Notes: generated by a model from the letters alone, not told the origin. A stretch of DNA of 64,000 nucleotides from Acidobacteriota bacterium (GCA_029861955.1 JAOTYK010000016.1:1-64000); one strand, 5' to 3'; counted from the first letter of the stretch, positions 24,505 to 34,223 are shown. Translations and numbers: made by a program.

Positions 24505-26517
24505 CTACGCCCGCAAGAAACTGCCCGGAGGACCCGAACGCTTCTCGGTCCATCCTCGCGGGCGGCGGGTGTGGAAGGCGGCGATCCGTTTGGAGGTCAT
24601 GTGGGTTCCGCGAGTCTTGACGCTGCGGATCTTGACCTCCGCCAGTTCAAACGTCTGTTGGTGGATTCGCTGACCCTTGCGTTTCTCATACCTGACGTAG
24701 AGCGTCTTCGGGTCGTCGGCACTGAAGAACAGGAGCTCCGACCTTTCAGGAATACAGCGGTACTCCTTGTTGAGGATCGCGCCACCAAAGGTGAATCGCT
24801 TCAGGTGACTCAGTCCTTCCTCGTCTCTGAAGACCAGCACGAATACACGATCTCGCTCGAGGAGATCACAATGCTGCAAGCCTTCGACGAAGAGTTTCTC
24901 GGGGGGCGTCATGACCTTGTACCGGCCGTCGCCGAAGACGACCAACACCTTGTCGAGAGAAGAACAGGTCAGTACCGGTGCCCCTTCGATCCCATGACCG
25001 ACGTAACCCTTTTCGGCGTCGTGCTGGAGTGTCAGCTCGGACGCCGTCAGATCGCGTTTCTCGATCGTGTCGAAGGACTGGATCTCCGTTCGACGCGGAT
25101 GGGTTGCGGCGAACTCGCGGATCAGTGAGCGTAGATAACGTTTGGTGTACGGAACGATGGCCTCGAGATGTTTCTCGATGGTGAGAAGTTCCTTCTCGAG
25201 ATCGCCGATCTCCTTGCGATTCTTGTCCATGTCGTAGCGGGAGATCTTCTTGATCTTGATGCCAAGGAGCATCTCGACATCCTTGCCGGTCACATCGCGA
25301 CGAAGTTGTTTTCGGAACGCCGATACACCGTCGAGTACGGCCTTCTGCACGGCCGGGTAGGACGTGCACTCTTCGATCCGCTTGTAGACCCGTTCCTCGA
25401 CGAACAACTGCACCAGGGTCAGATGGTGCAGTCGTGCCAGGCAATCGCGATTACGGGCCTCGAGTTGACGCCGGAGTGTCTTGACCAGCGTTCGGGTGTT
25501 GGCCTTGAGGACCTGTTCGAGGTTCATCTCGACGGGTCGCTCTCGATCGATCACGACGATTCGACTGGCCAGCGCCACCTCACACTGGGTGAAGGCGTAG
25601 AGCCACTGAATCGTCTTCTCGGGATCCTGGTCTGCCGCCAGGAGGATCTCGATCTCTACGTTCTCCGCGGTGAAATCATTGATCGCCTTTAGCTTGAGCG
25701 ACTTCTTCTTCGCCGCTGTCTCGATGGAGGCGATCAGCGAGTCGGTGGTTACCGTCGGCGGGACCGAACGGACCACAAGGGCGTCGTCGCCCCGGCGATC
25801 GATCCGAGAACGGACCCGTACACGACCGGTGCCATTCTCGTATTCTGCGGCGTCCATCAGGCCGCCCTGGCGGAAGTCGGGGACAACCGTGAATGGTTTC
25901 TTGTCGAGAATGGCGATTTGCGCTTCGAGCAGTTCGATGAAGTTGTGTGGGAGGACTCGGGTCGATAGGCCGACGGCGATCCCATCGGCACCCATCATCA
26001 ACAGCAAGGGCAAGCGAGAGGGGAGCGAGACCGGCTCTTTTCGACGGCCGTCGTAGCTGGGACTGAATTGGGTCAGGTCGTTCTGAAACAGATGGTTTCG
26101 GGCGAGATCCGTGAGTCGGCACTCGATGTAGCGAGCCGCCGCCGCAGGATCGCCGGTCAAGACATTGCCGAAGTTTCCCTGACCCTCGATGAGCAGGCCC
26201 TTGTTGACCAGGGTCACCAGCGCATCGCCGATACTCGCATCCCCGTGGGGGTGGTATTGCATCGTGTGGCCGACGATATTAGCGACCTTGATGAACTTCC
26301 CGTCGTCATTCTCGTGGAGGGAATGAAGGATGCGTCGTTGGACCGGTTTGAGGCCATCGGCGAGATCGGGGATCGCGCGATCGCGAATGACGTACGAGGC
26401 GTACCGAATGAAGTTGTCGTCCATCAGACGGCCCAGGGGGCCGTCTTTCAGTCCGCCGCCGTCAAACGTCGCGGCATTCTCCGGTTTATCGAAGAGGCTT
26501 CCCTGGCCATCGCTCAT
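24505..26517 (-). CDS. parC: DNA topoisomerase IV/gyrase subunit A
   Basis: 670 aa, ATG start overlapping the parE stop as ATGA. Breakage-reunion domain with DGLKPVQRRIL, HPHGDASIGDAL and the catalytic tyrosine Y130 after R129 (AAARYIECRL), then tower and coiled-coil regions and a short C-terminal domain. It lacks the six-bladed GyrA propeller with GyrA box, and pairs with the adjacent B subunit, so topoisomerase IV (decatenation) is likelier than gyrase. It most resembles the Bacteroidetes-type ParC/ParE pair. A basic tail (residues about 640-670) could contact DNA. Confidence 0.9.
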   Translation of the reverse strand: MSDGQGSLFDKPENAATFDGGGLKDGPLGRLMDDNFIRYASYVIRDRAIPDLADGLKPVQRRILHSLHENDDGKFIKVANIVGHTMQYHPHGDASIGDALVTLVNKGLLIEGQGNFGNVLTGDPAAAARYIECRLTDLARNHLFQNDLTQFSPSYDGRRKEPVSLPSRLPLLLMMGADGIAVGLSTRVLPHNFIELLEAQIAILDKKPFTVVPDFRQGGLMDAAEYENGTGRVRVRSRIDRRGDDALVVRSVPPTVTTDSLIASIETAAKKKSLKLKAINDFTAENVEIEILLAADQDPEKTIQWLYAFTQCEVALASRIVVIDRERPVEMNLEQVLKANTRTLVKTLRRQLEARNRDCLARLHHLTLVQLFVEERVYKRIEECTSYPAVQKAVLDGVSAFRKQLRRDVTGKDVEMLLGIKIKKISRYDMDKNRKEIGDLEKELLTIEKHLEAIVPYTKRYLRSLIREFAATHPRRTEIQSFDTIEKRDLTASELTLQHDAEKGYVGHGIEGAPVLTCSSLDKVLVVFGDGRYKVMTPPEKLFVEGLQHCDLLERDRVFVLVFRDEEGLSHLKRFTFGGAILNKEYRCIPERSELLFFSADDPKTLYVRYEKRKGQRIHQQTFELAEVKIRSVKTRGTHMTSKRIAAFHTRRPRGWTEKRSGPPGSFLRA

Positions 26518-28397
26518 GCAGAGGCCTCAACCACCAGATGGTTCATGATGTAGCCGCGGCGTTCCGGCGTGTTCCGTCCCATGTAGAACTGCAGCAGCTT
26601 CGGGATCCCCGAATGGTCTCCGACCACGACCGGGGTGAGCCGCATGTCATCGCCGATGAACTGCTTGAATTCGTGGGGAGATATCTCGCCGAGACCCTTG
26701 AATCGGGTGATCTCGATTCCGCGGGAGAGCTTCTTGATCGCCGAGTCTCGCTCCTCCTCCGAGTAGCAATAGTGAGTCTCCTTACGGTTCCGCACGCGAA
26801 AGAGCGGAGTCTCAAGGATGAACACGTGGCCACCGAGAACGAGGGGTTCGAAGAATCGTAGAAAGAACGTCAAGGCCAGATTGCGGATATGGAGGCCGTC
26901 GACGTCGGCATCGGTGGCCAGCACGACCTTGTCATAGCGGAGATTGTCCACGGAGCCTTCGATGTCCAGGGCTCGCATGAGGTTGTATAGCTCGTCGTTC
27001 TTGTAGACGGCGTCGCGATTGAGGTCGCAGACGTTCAAGGGCTTGCCCTTCAGCGTGAAAATAGCCTGCGTGTTGACGTCTCGACATTGAACCATGGACC
27101 CGGCTGCGGATTGTCCCTCGGCGATGAAGATCATCGACTCTCTATCACGCCGCTTCTTCGCCGAGTCCGTCCGATGGATCTTGCAATCTTTGAGTTGGGG
27201 GACACGAATCGACGTCGCGCGAGCCTTCTCGCGGGCGAGCTTCTTGACCGCCTGAAGCTCCTTGCGAATCTTCTGTGTCTCTTCGACCTTCCGTATCAGA
27301 CGGTCCGCGGAATCCGGGTGCCGATGAAACAGGTCGACGATCGCCTCACGAATCGTCCCCACGAGGCTGCCGCGAATCTCGGTGTTGCCAAGCTTGTTCT
27401 TGGTCTGCGATTCGAAGATCGGATCCTTGAGGCGGATTGCGATGGCGCCGACGACGCCATCCCGAACGTCATCGCCGTCAAATCGCTTTCTTGAATAGTC
27501 GTTGACGGCCTTCAGGAGACCCTCGCGGAACGCGCTGAGATGGATTCCTCCATCCACCGTGTACTGACCGTTGACAAACGAAAAATAGGACTCGCTGAAT
27601 CGGTTCGTGTGGGTCAGAGCGATCTCGAGTGTCTTGTCGCGAAAGTGCAGGACCGGGTAAACGGCGTCTCGCTTGACGTCGGCAGAGACCAGGTCTAGAA
27701 GCCCACCCTCCGATCGCCACTCCTGGCCGTTGTACTCGATCGTCAAGCCGGCGTTGAGATAGGTGTAAAAACGGATCCGGCGCTGCACCAACTCTTCGTC
27801 ATATCGCACGTCGCCAAAGATGTCCGCATCCGGCGAGAACGTCACGAGGGTCCCGTTCTCCTCGCCGCGACAGCGACCGCGTTTCTTGCCGGTGATTTCG
27901 CCACGCTTGAAAGAGGCCTCGGAGTAGCTCCCGTCACGAACACTCCGAACATGAAACCGCTTAGAGAGCGCGTTGACCGCCTTGGTGCCGACGCCATTCA
28001 GCCCGACACTGAACTGAAAGACGTCGTCGTTGTACTTGGCTCCCGTATTGATCTGGGAGACACACTCGACGACCTTGCCGAGCGGAATCCCACGTCCGTG
28101 ATCCCGAATAGTGACTTCGGTCCCGTCGATGTCGACGCGGATCGTCGTTCCGTAGCCCATGATGAATTCGTCGATGGCGTTGTCGATGACTTCCTTGAGT
28201 AGGACGTAGACCCCGTCATCGTAATGTTGGCCATCTCCGATCCGGCCGATGTACATCCCGGTTCGCTTACGGATATGTTCCAGCGAACTCAGCGTCTTGA
28301 TTTTTGACTCGTCGTAGCGATGACGAGGGCTTGGCGGTGTCGCTTTCGGGCTCACAGGTCTCTTTCCGAGAGGAGGAAGGCCAGCAGGACCCCTCAT
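26514..28397 (-). CDS. parE: DNA topoisomerase IV/gyrase subunit B, atypical TOPRIM
   Basis: 627 aa from ATG 28397; the open frame further upstream has no family character. GHKL ATPase motifs: EVIDNAIDEF (69-78), DHGRGIP (99-105), GLNGVGTKAVNALS (132-145); transducer domain; TOPRIM with E427 of EGQSA and D496-x-D498-x-D500 (DADVDG); then QFIGDD-like C-terminal zone. The highly conserved EGDSA is EGQSA here: Q429 replaces Asp, while the general acid E427 and the metal-binding aspartates are kept. Works with ParC, whose start overlaps this stop by four bases. Divergent from the PQQ-propeller gene, 60 bases away. Confidence 0.9.
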   Translation of the reverse strand: MRGPAGLPPLGKRPVSPKATPPSPRHRYDESKIKTLSSLEHIRKRTGMYIGRIGDGQHYDDGVYVLLKEVIDNAIDEFIMGYGTTIRVDIDGTEVTIRDHGRGIPLGKVVECVSQINTGAKYNDDVFQFSVGLNGVGTKAVNALSKRFHVRSVRDGSYSEASFKRGEITGKKRGRCRGEENGTLVTFSPDADIFGDVRYDEELVQRRIRFYTYLNAGLTIEYNGQEWRSEGGLLDLVSADVKRDAVYPVLHFRDKTLEIALTHTNRFSESYFSFVNGQYTVDGGIHLSAFREGLLKAVNDYSRKRFDGDDVRDGVVGAIAIRLKDPIFESQTKNKLGNTEIRGSLVGTIREAIVDLFHRHPDSADRLIRKVEETQKIRKELQAVKKLAREKARATSIRVPQLKDCKIHRTDSAKKRRDRESMIFIAEGQSAAGSMVQCRDVNTQAIFTLKGKPLNVCDLNRDAVYKNDELYNLMRALDIEGSVDNLRYDKVVLATDADVDGLHIRNLALTFFLRFFEPLVLGGHVFILETPLFRVRNRKETHYCYSEEERDSAIKKLSRGIEITRFKGLGEISPHEFKQFIGDDMRLTPVVVGDHSGIPKLLQFYMGRNTPERRGYIMNHLVVEASA

Positions 28398-28457
28398 TGT
28401 GAGCAGAGACCGATCTCCATTCAAGCCCAATCCCGCCACGGGGTATAGAGTGGACCG

Positions 28458-29837
28458 ATGCGAACTAGCCGATATCGTCCTCTTCTGCTCTTGGTGCTGC
28501 TGACGGTCTGTTTCCCGGGGGCCTCCTCGGATGCGCCGACGGACGAGGGCCGGTGGCCCGGATTCAGGGGTCCCCTGCAGACCGGTGAGGCGCCCGGCGC
28601 GGTCCCTCCGTCCGTCTGGAGCGAGACGAAGAATATCCTCTGGAAGCATGCGATTCCCGGCGAGGGGCAGGGGACGCCGGTGGTCTGGGGCGATCGGATC
28701 TTCTTGACGACGGCGGTCGACGCCTCACCGCTGGCCTCGGACGGCCAGCGCTCCGTCGAAGAAGCCCACGGCCATCAAGGCGCCCACGATAACGAGGATC
28801 CGACCCATCGTCTGGAGTTTCGGGTCTTGGCCCTGAATCGGCACGATGGAGAACTCGTCTGGAGCCGGACGGTTCGGGTGGCGGCACCCCACGCCCCGAT
28901 CCACGTCAGCGGAAGTTGGGCCTCCCAGTCGCCCGTGACCGACGGTAAGCGGATCTATGCATCGTTCGGGTCGGCGGGTCTGTTCGCGTTATCGATGAGA
29001 GGAAAACCGATCTGGGAGCGAGACCTGGGTCCGATGGAGATCCGCCATGCCCACGGGGAGGGCAGTTCGCCGGCACTTCATGGCCAGACGCTCGTCGTCA
29101 ACCAGGATCACGAGGGCGCATCGATACTGACCGCACTGGACACCCGGAATGGGAAGATCCGTTGGCAGGTGCCACGCGACGAGATAACGTCGTGGTCGAC
29201 ACCAATCATCGTCGAGCAGGACGGTCGTGTTCAGGTGATCGTCGCCGCCACCGGCCGGACACGTGGCTATGCGTTGAAGGACGGCAAGTTGCTATGGGAG
29301 GTCTCGGGTCTCTCACGCAACGTGGTCGCGTCGCCCGTGGTGGGGAACGGCGTCGCCGTCGTCGCCAACAGCTACGACACCCGAGCGATGCTGGCCATCG
29401 ATCTCTCCAGGGCGAACGGCGAACTGGACGGAGGCGAGGCCATACTGTGGACGCGAGATCGCGACACGCCCTATGTGCCCTCTCCGGTTCTCTGGAACGA
29501 TCGAGTCTGCTTCGTGAAGCACTATCAGGGGATCCTGACCTGTCTGGATCTTCGCCATGGGACGCCCCTTCTGGGACCGTCACGGATTCCCGGCATACGA
29601 AACCTCTACGCGTCTCCGATCGTCGCCGCCGGCCGACTCTACGTGGTCAGCCTTGAGGGCGTCACCAGCGTCGTCTCTGCCGATGGCGACGCGCTCGAGA
29701 GCGTATCGGTGAATCGCCTCGACGACAGTTTCGCTGCCTCGCCGGTCGCCGTCGGGCGGACCCTCTACTTGCGTGGGGAGCGATCGCTGTACGCCATCCG
29801 AGACGGCAAAGCTGGTACGACGATTGCAACTGAGTGA
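28458..29837 (+). CDS. Exported PQQ-like beta-propeller protein
   Basis: 459 aa with a signal peptide (1-24). Repeats of the PQQ-enzyme/BamB propeller type: W-x-x-A-I-P-G-x-G-x-x-P-V-V-W, L-N-R-H-D-G-E-L-V-W, A-L-D-T-R-N-G-K-I-R-W, L-K-D-G-K-L-L-W-E-V and others. The H-G-x-x-S-S-P pattern and the W-P-G-F-R-G start occur in many outer-membrane-associated PQQ-like proteins of Planctomycetes and Acidobacteria. No catalytic PQQ-dehydrogenase residues are evident. TATAGA lies only 8 bases before the ATG (28444-28449), so the message may be nearly leaderless. Confidence 0.8.
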   Translation: MRTSRYRPLLLLVLLTVCFPGASSDAPTDEGRWPGFRGPLQTGEAPGAVPPSVWSETKNILWKHAIPGEGQGTPVVWGDRIFLTTAVDASPLASDGQRSVEEAHGHQGAHDNEDPTHRLEFRVLALNRHDGELVWSRTVRVAAPHAPIHVSGSWASQSPVTDGKRIYASFGSAGLFALSMRGKPIWERDLGPMEIRHAHGEGSSPALHGQTLVVNQDHEGASILTALDTRNGKIRWQVPRDEITSWSTPIIVEQDGRVQVIVAATGRTRGYALKDGKLLWEVSGLSRNVVASPVVGNGVAVVANSYDTRAMLAIDLSRANGELDGGEAILWTRDRDTPYVPSPVLWNDRVCFVKHYQGILTCLDLRHGTPLLGPSRIPGIRNLYASPIVAAGRLYVVSLEGVTSVVSADGDALESVSVNRLDDSFAASPVAVGRTLYLRGERSLYAIRDGKAGTTIATE

Positions 29838-29861
29838 TGCGCGTGGCTAACGGAGTGCATC

Positions 29862-30464
29862 ATGAGGCGAATAATTGCTCTACCGATAGCAGCAATCCTG
29901 ATCTTCGGGACGCTGACTCCAGGGTTTTCCCAGCGTCGCGGAAGGATCGACGTGCACCCAAAACTGGACACGACGTCCTTCATCGAGGACGGACGTAGGC
30001 TCAGTCTGATCGTCGGCACCCGCGCGGCGATCCAACGTCTCGACCGGGACTTCATCCCCCTCGAGATCGCCGTCGTTAATCGTGGATTCGCCGGCCTGAC
30101 GCTGACACCGGAGTCATTTGCCCTTGTCGACGCCGATGGCCGACGCTATCCGGCCGTCTCGGGTGGCACCCTGAAAAAGGCATACGGAAACATCGATGTC
30201 GATCGTCGATTGTCCGTACTGTCATCGATCCTCAGGGCCCGTCATGCGTTCTATACGCCGGTCGACGGTCCCCTGACCGCTAGTTTTGACCGGCCATTCG
30301 TCCGTGACATCAAGCTGCACCGATTCAGCTTTGCCACGGAGATCGTCTATTTTCCCAGACCGACCGGCGACGTCGCCGGGCAGCAGCTGCGGCTGATCAT
30401 GAAGACTCGAGAATTGGACGAGCCTGTCGTTGTCTCATTCCTGATCGCATCAAGAAAGTCCTAG
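29862..30464 (+). CDS. Secreted protein of unknown function
   Basis: 200 aa, ATG start 24 bases after the PQQ-like gene. Signal peptide (MRRIIALPIAAILIFGTLTPGFSQ). The mature part alternates short beta strands and has no Cys; F-I-P-L-E-I-A-V-V-N-R-G...L-T-P-E-S-F-A-L-V-D-A-D-G-R-R-Y-P resembles DUF4352/FixG-like immunoglobulin folds that protect or modify a partner. I do not recognise a named family. A strong terminator 32 bases after its stop suggests it ends a two-gene unit. Confidence 0.6.
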   Translation: MRRIIALPIAAILIFGTLTPGFSQRRGRIDVHPKLDTTSFIEDGRRLSLIVGTRAAIQRLDRDFIPLEIAVVNRGFAGLTLTPESFALVDADGRRYPAVSGGTLKKAYGNIDVDRRLSVLSSILRARHAFYTPVDGPLTASFDRPFVRDIKLHRFSFATEIVYFPRPTGDVAGQQLRLIMKTRELDEPVVVSFLIASRKS

Positions 30465-30495
30465 CGCTTCCCCGAGGCGCTGGATAGGCCACTAT

Positions 30496-30536
30496 CGCGG
30501 GGTCGGGTCCCTCCTCCCGACCCCGCGTCTGTTTTT
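30496..30536 (+). terminator. Rho-independent terminator
   Basis: Perfect 12-base stem CGCGGGGTCGGG / CCCGACCCCGCG around an 8-base loop, then TCTGTTTTT. It closes the PQQ-like/unknown pair ahead of the acyltransferase gene. Confidence 0.9.
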
Positions 30537-30571
30537 AGTATGCTCCCCACGAGGGAGTGAATACCCACGCG

Positions 30572-32038
30572 ATGAAATCGGCCGCGAAGGAAACCCGAAC
30601 GTTCAGGTTCGCTCGTAGGTTCGTCCGCCTGCTGCTTCAGATGTTCTTTCGCGAAGTCGAGGTTGTGGGACTCGAGAATGTACCGTCGGACCGCGGTGGC
30701 TTGTTTGTCTCGTGGCATCCGAACGCCCTTGTCGACCCGGCACTGATTCTGGCGTCGACGCCCAGGAACGTCGCGTTCGGCGCCCGACACGGCTTGTTCA
30801 GCGTTCCGATTCTTGGATCGTTGATGCGCGCTATCGGCTCTGTCCCGATCTATCGAGCCCACGATCGAGACTCCGGTGAGACGGACGAAAGACGTCAACG
30901 GAACCGGAACAGTCTGGATCAGCTTGCAGGCAGAATCGCCGGCGGCGCCTGGTCGGTCCTGTTCCCGGAGGGTGAGAGTCACGACCTGCCACATCCCAAG
31001 GTCTTGAAATCCGGAGCGGCCCGTCTCTATTACCGGGCCCGGACCATCGGAGGGGAGGGGAGTCCGACTCCTGCGATCGTCCCGGTGGGACTGCACTACG
31101 ATCGCAAACTCTTCTTTCGTTCGCGTGCGCTCGTCTGGTTTCATCCTCCATTGACTGTTCCTGCCTGTCTTGACCTGACGCCCCCCGCCGACGAAGACGA
31201 CACGAGCGCGCTGGCCCGTGCCGGGCAGCTTACGGAGCAGATCGAGGCGTCGTTGAGTGAAGCGGTTCACGCCACCGAGGACTGGACGATTCATCGGCTC
31301 CTCCATCGTGGGCGTCGGGTGGTCCAGACGGAGAGCGCGGCGCGTGAAGGGCGGAAGACGGGGAGACCGACCGTCCGTGAATCCACGGAAGCGTTCGCGA
31401 CGATTCGACGCGCCTATTACCTGGGTAAGTCGGCGATGCCGGACCGTGTACGTCGGATGCGATCCCGGATGCGTAGCTACGACGCGCAGCTGCGAATCCT
31501 GGGCATCCGCGATCGAGACCTGGACGGCCGACCCTCACTGGGCTCCCCGTGGTTGCCGATTCTTCTCCTGTTGCAGGCGGTCTTCGTCTTTCTGCTGCTT
31601 CCACCGGTGTTGCTCGTGGGCTACGTGGTGAACCTACCCGCTGCGTTCTTCGTCTCCGTCCTGGCACGCCAGGGCGCCAGCAAGCCCAAAGACATCGCCT
31701 CCCTCAAGATATTGATCGGGTCTCTGGTGTTCCCGGTCTCGTGGGTCGGAGCCGGAGTCACTGCAGCACTCATCGAGAGTCGTTTGCGCGAGGCATTTCC
31801 GTCCCTGCCCGCTCACCCCATCCTGATCGGCGTGCTGATCACCAGCTTTGCGATTCTCGGTGGGTTGATGTCGTTGCGCTACCTGAGGCTCAGTCGAGAG
31901 ACGATCGGGTCCCTCAGGATCCGACTCACGAGGCTACGTCAGAGAAAGACAATTCAGCGTCTTCGAACTGAGCGCTCGTCACTCTACGACGAGTTGCTCG
32001 CCATCGCGTCCGCTCTGGATGCGGAACGGGTGAGTTAA
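30572..32038 (+). CDS. 1-acylglycerol-3-phosphate O-acyltransferase-like membrane protein
   Basis: 488 aa from ATG 30572; an in-frame GTG at 30557 is possible, but the GAGGGAG at 30551 would overlap it. PlsC-type domain: WHPNALVD (H49 and D55) and FPEG (131-134). The spacing is H-x5-D rather than the usual H-x4-D; the form N/W-H-P-N-x-x-x-D is common in a subgroup of glycerol-3-phosphate/dihydroxyacetone-phosphate acyltransferases. C-terminal half has two to four membrane helices (about 325-430) and a basic tail. Expected role: acylating a glycerophospholipid precursor at the inner membrane. Four bases before the VanZ gene, so probably co-transcribed. Confidence 0.8.
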   Translation: MKSAAKETRTFRFARRFVRLLLQMFFREVEVVGLENVPSDRGGLFVSWHPNALVDPALILASTPRNVAFGARHGLFSVPILGSLMRAIGSVPIYRAHDRDSGETDERRQRNRNSLDQLAGRIAGGAWSVLFPEGESHDLPHPKVLKSGAARLYYRARTIGGEGSPTPAIVPVGLHYDRKLFFRSRALVWFHPPLTVPACLDLTPPADEDDTSALARAGQLTEQIEASLSEAVHATEDWTIHRLLHRGRRVVQTESAAREGRKTGRPTVRESTEAFATIRRAYYLGKSAMPDRVRRMRSRMRSYDAQLRILGIRDRDLDGRPSLGSPWLPILLLLQAVFVFLLLPPVLLVGYVVNLPAAFFVSVLARQGASKPKDIASLKILIGSLVFPVSWVGAGVTAALIESRLREAFPSLPAHPILIGVLITSFAILGGLMSLRYLRLSRETIGSLRIRLTRLRQRKTIQRLRTERSSLYDELLAIASALDAERVS

Positions 32039-32042
32039 ACGG

Positions 32043-33011
32043 GTGGAACGTCGCTCGCCACGTCGCGCAATCGCGTCCTGGGTCTGGTTGGTGCTCCTGA
32101 TTGCGCCGCTCGTTTTTCTTCATTTCACGCCGATGGGTCGCGCAACGACCATCGGACTCGAGCTTCGCAATCTGGGTCATATCCCGTTGTTTGCGTGCGT
32201 CACCCTGGCACTCCTTCAACTACTGTCCAGGCCGGATCGATCGATCCGCGCCCGTTACGCGTGGGCGATTGGGATCTCGATCTTCCTTGGTATCACGAGC
32301 GAGGCCTTGCAGATCCCACTGAGAAGGGATGCGGACCCTCAGGATCTGGGACGCGACGTCATCGGCGTGGCGCTGGCCGTCCTCTTTAGTCGGTGGGTGT
32401 GGGAACGAACTCGCAAACGCAGGCAAGGTGTCTTGCTGTTCATGCTGGTCACTCTTGTCGTCATCGCGGTAACGGCGTGGCCGCTGTACCAGGCGATCGG
32501 GGCCGTCCAATCGCGATCGCGCGCGTTCCCGACCCTGTTCGACTTCGAGCACGAGTGGCAGCGGTACTACATCGATTCCGTGGGGACCGGAGTCCTGTGG
32601 CGTGAATCGCCGAAATCCTGGGAACGTCCCGAGTCGTCGACGGCCGCACGAATCTTCTTTGGTAATCTGCGATTTCCGCGAGTCACTTTCGATGAACTTC
32701 ACCCGGACTGGACGGAGTACGACCTGCTGGCGTTCGAACTCTTCTCGGAGCAACCGCATGCGGTCAAGATTACGCTGACGATCGATGACGCGAAGCACGA
32801 TTTCCAGTGGGCCGATCGCTACAATCGGAGGCTCCACATCGCTCCCGGCAGGAACGAGATCCGCATACCTTTGGAGGAGGTCAGGCTGGGTCCTGGTGCT
32901 CGCGAGCTGGACCTCCGATCCATCGTGTCCATGTCGCTCTATTTTTCGAACCCTCACGAGACGAGAGTTCTCTGGATCGACGACGTTCGTCTCGAACGGA
33001 CCGTCGACTAA
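32043..33011 (+). CDS. VanZ-like membrane protein with C-terminal beta domain
   Basis: 322 aa from GTG 32043, four bases after the acyltransferase. Residues 1-150 contain four or five helices of the VanZ type (N-L-G-H-I-P-L-F...S-x-A-L-Q-I-P...D-x-x-D-L-G-R-D-V-I-G). After the last helix comes a 180-residue extracytoplasmic domain whose end (RSIVSMSLYF...VLWIDDVRLE) looks like a carbohydrate-binding or CIA30-type beta sandwich. VanZ proteins are tied to teicoplanin resistance and polysaccharide or envelope functions, mechanism unclear. Its stop overlaps that of the convergent CorC-like gene in CTAA. Confidence 0.75.
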   Translation: MERRSPRRAIASWVWLVLLIAPLVFLHFTPMGRATTIGLELRNLGHIPLFACVTLALLQLLSRPDRSIRARYAWAIGISIFLGITSEALQIPLRRDADPQDLGRDVIGVALAVLFSRWVWERTRKRRQGVLLFMLVTLVVIAVTAWPLYQAIGAVQSRSRAFPTLFDFEHEWQRYYIDSVGTGVLWRESPKSWERPESSTAARIFFGNLRFPRVTFDELHPDWTEYDLLAFELFSEQPHAVKITLTIDDAKHDFQWADRYNRRLHIAPGRNEIRIPLEEVRLGPGARELDLRSIVSMSLYFSNPHETRVLWIDDVRLERTVD

Positions 33012-34063
33012 CGGGCACCGACTCGGCGACGCAAGCGTTCCAGTCGTTGGTCTCGAAGCTTTAACGCCGCGGCCCGCATGTCGACGACGCGATCCGATTC
33101 GTCGACGATCTCTACACCCAGAACGGTCTCGGTGAGATCCTCGAGGGTTACCAGACCCTCGATCCCCCCGTGCTCGTCGGTGACCATCCCGATGGGTTCG
33201 CGGCGACGTAGGATCTGCGCGAGCGCGACATCGACCCGAGCAAGCTCCGGGATGAACGTGATCTTTCGAACGAAGTCATCGAGGCCCCGCTGGGTATCCG
33301 TGCCATCGGCCACCGCCCACAGGACGTCTCTGAGAAGCAAATAGCCGACGACGTTCTCGCGATCGCCGCGGAAGAGGGGAATACGGCTGAAGACCTGCGA
33401 TTCCGTTTGGGCGAGAAGCTCCGCGATCGTGGCCTCGGCGGAGTGCATGTAGACCACGGTGCGGGGGGTCATCACGTCTGCGACTCGGACTTCACGCATG
33501 CGCAGGAGGTTTGCCAACATCTTCGATTCGTCGTCGGTGACGGTTCCCTCGGCCGCTGCGTTATCAATGACCGCCTTTAATTCAGAACGTGAGTACACAT
33601 GTCGTTTGCCGCGGGTAAGCCAGCCGGTCAGGGCGCGAGAGACCCGCAGCAGCGGCCACATGATCCTGATGAGAATTCGAAGCGTGCGACCGGTGAATCC
33701 CGCCAGGGGAGCGGCGTACGTCGCACCGATGGTCTTGGGGATGATCTCCGAGAGCACCAGGATGAGCAACGTCAGCACCCCGGAGAAGGCACCGACCCAG
33801 GGATCGCCGAACACGCGAGCGGCTTGCGCTCCGGCCATCGTTGCGCCCAGGGTATGTGAGATCGTGTTGAGGATCAGGATCGCGCTGATGGCGTCTTCCA
33901 GTTGGCCGCGCCGGATATCGAGGAGATAGCCGGACCCGACCTCACCGGCGTCGCGTTGCTCCGTCAGCGTCGCGTCGCGGGCTGCCAGGAGTCCGGCCTC
34001 CAGCAGTGAGCACAGGAAAGAGATACTCAGCGCGAAGCTGACGAACAGCAGAAGGGTGGCCAT
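33008..34063 (-). CDS. CNNM/CorC-family membrane protein (DUF21 + CBS)
   Basis: 351 aa. N-terminal DUF21/CNNM transmembrane domain (about 1-140, helices with S-F-L-C-S-L-L-E-A-G and G-E-I-I-P-K-T), then a CBS pair (about 195-320: V-A-D-V-M-T-P-R...V-T-D-E-H-G-G-I-E-G-L-V-T-L-E-D-L-T-E). The C-terminal CorC_HlyC domain is missing, so it is shorter than typical CorC-like proteins of about 430 residues. Family members take part in magnesium/cobalt homeostasis. Single gene between two convergent or divergent neighbours. Confidence 0.88.
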   Translation of the reverse strand: MATLLLFVSFALSISFLCSLLEAGLLAARDATLTEQRDAGEVGSGYLLDIRRGQLEDAISAILILNTISHTLGATMAGAQAARVFGDPWVGAFSGVLTLLILVLSEIIPKTIGATYAAPLAGFTGRTLRILIRIMWPLLRVSRALTGWLTRGKRHVYSRSELKAVIDNAAAEGTVTDDESKMLANLLRMREVRVADVMTPRTVVYMHSAEATIAELLAQTESQVFSRIPLFRGDRENVVGYLLLRDVLWAVADGTDTQRGLDDFVRKITFIPELARVDVALAQILRRREPIGMVTDEHGGIEGLVTLEDLTETVLGVEIVDESDRVVDMRAAALKLRDQRLERLRRRVGAR

Positions 34064-34223
34064 CGGTGTCGCATTGTACCCCCAAAGAGCCCTCCGGTGT
34101 TGTCGTGATTTTCTGTCGAATCACCGTAATGTAGGGCCAGTCGACGTTGTCTGCGGATCTTCCATCGTCTCAATGGCATTGCGTCTGTTGCGCGACTCCT
34201 CAAATGACCGTACGCGTTCAGGC

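Noticed and set aside
24505-28397. DNA gyrase (gyrA/gyrB)
   Set aside because: The A subunit is short and lacks a GyrA-box propeller, so topoisomerase IV is favoured, though gyrase activity cannot be excluded.
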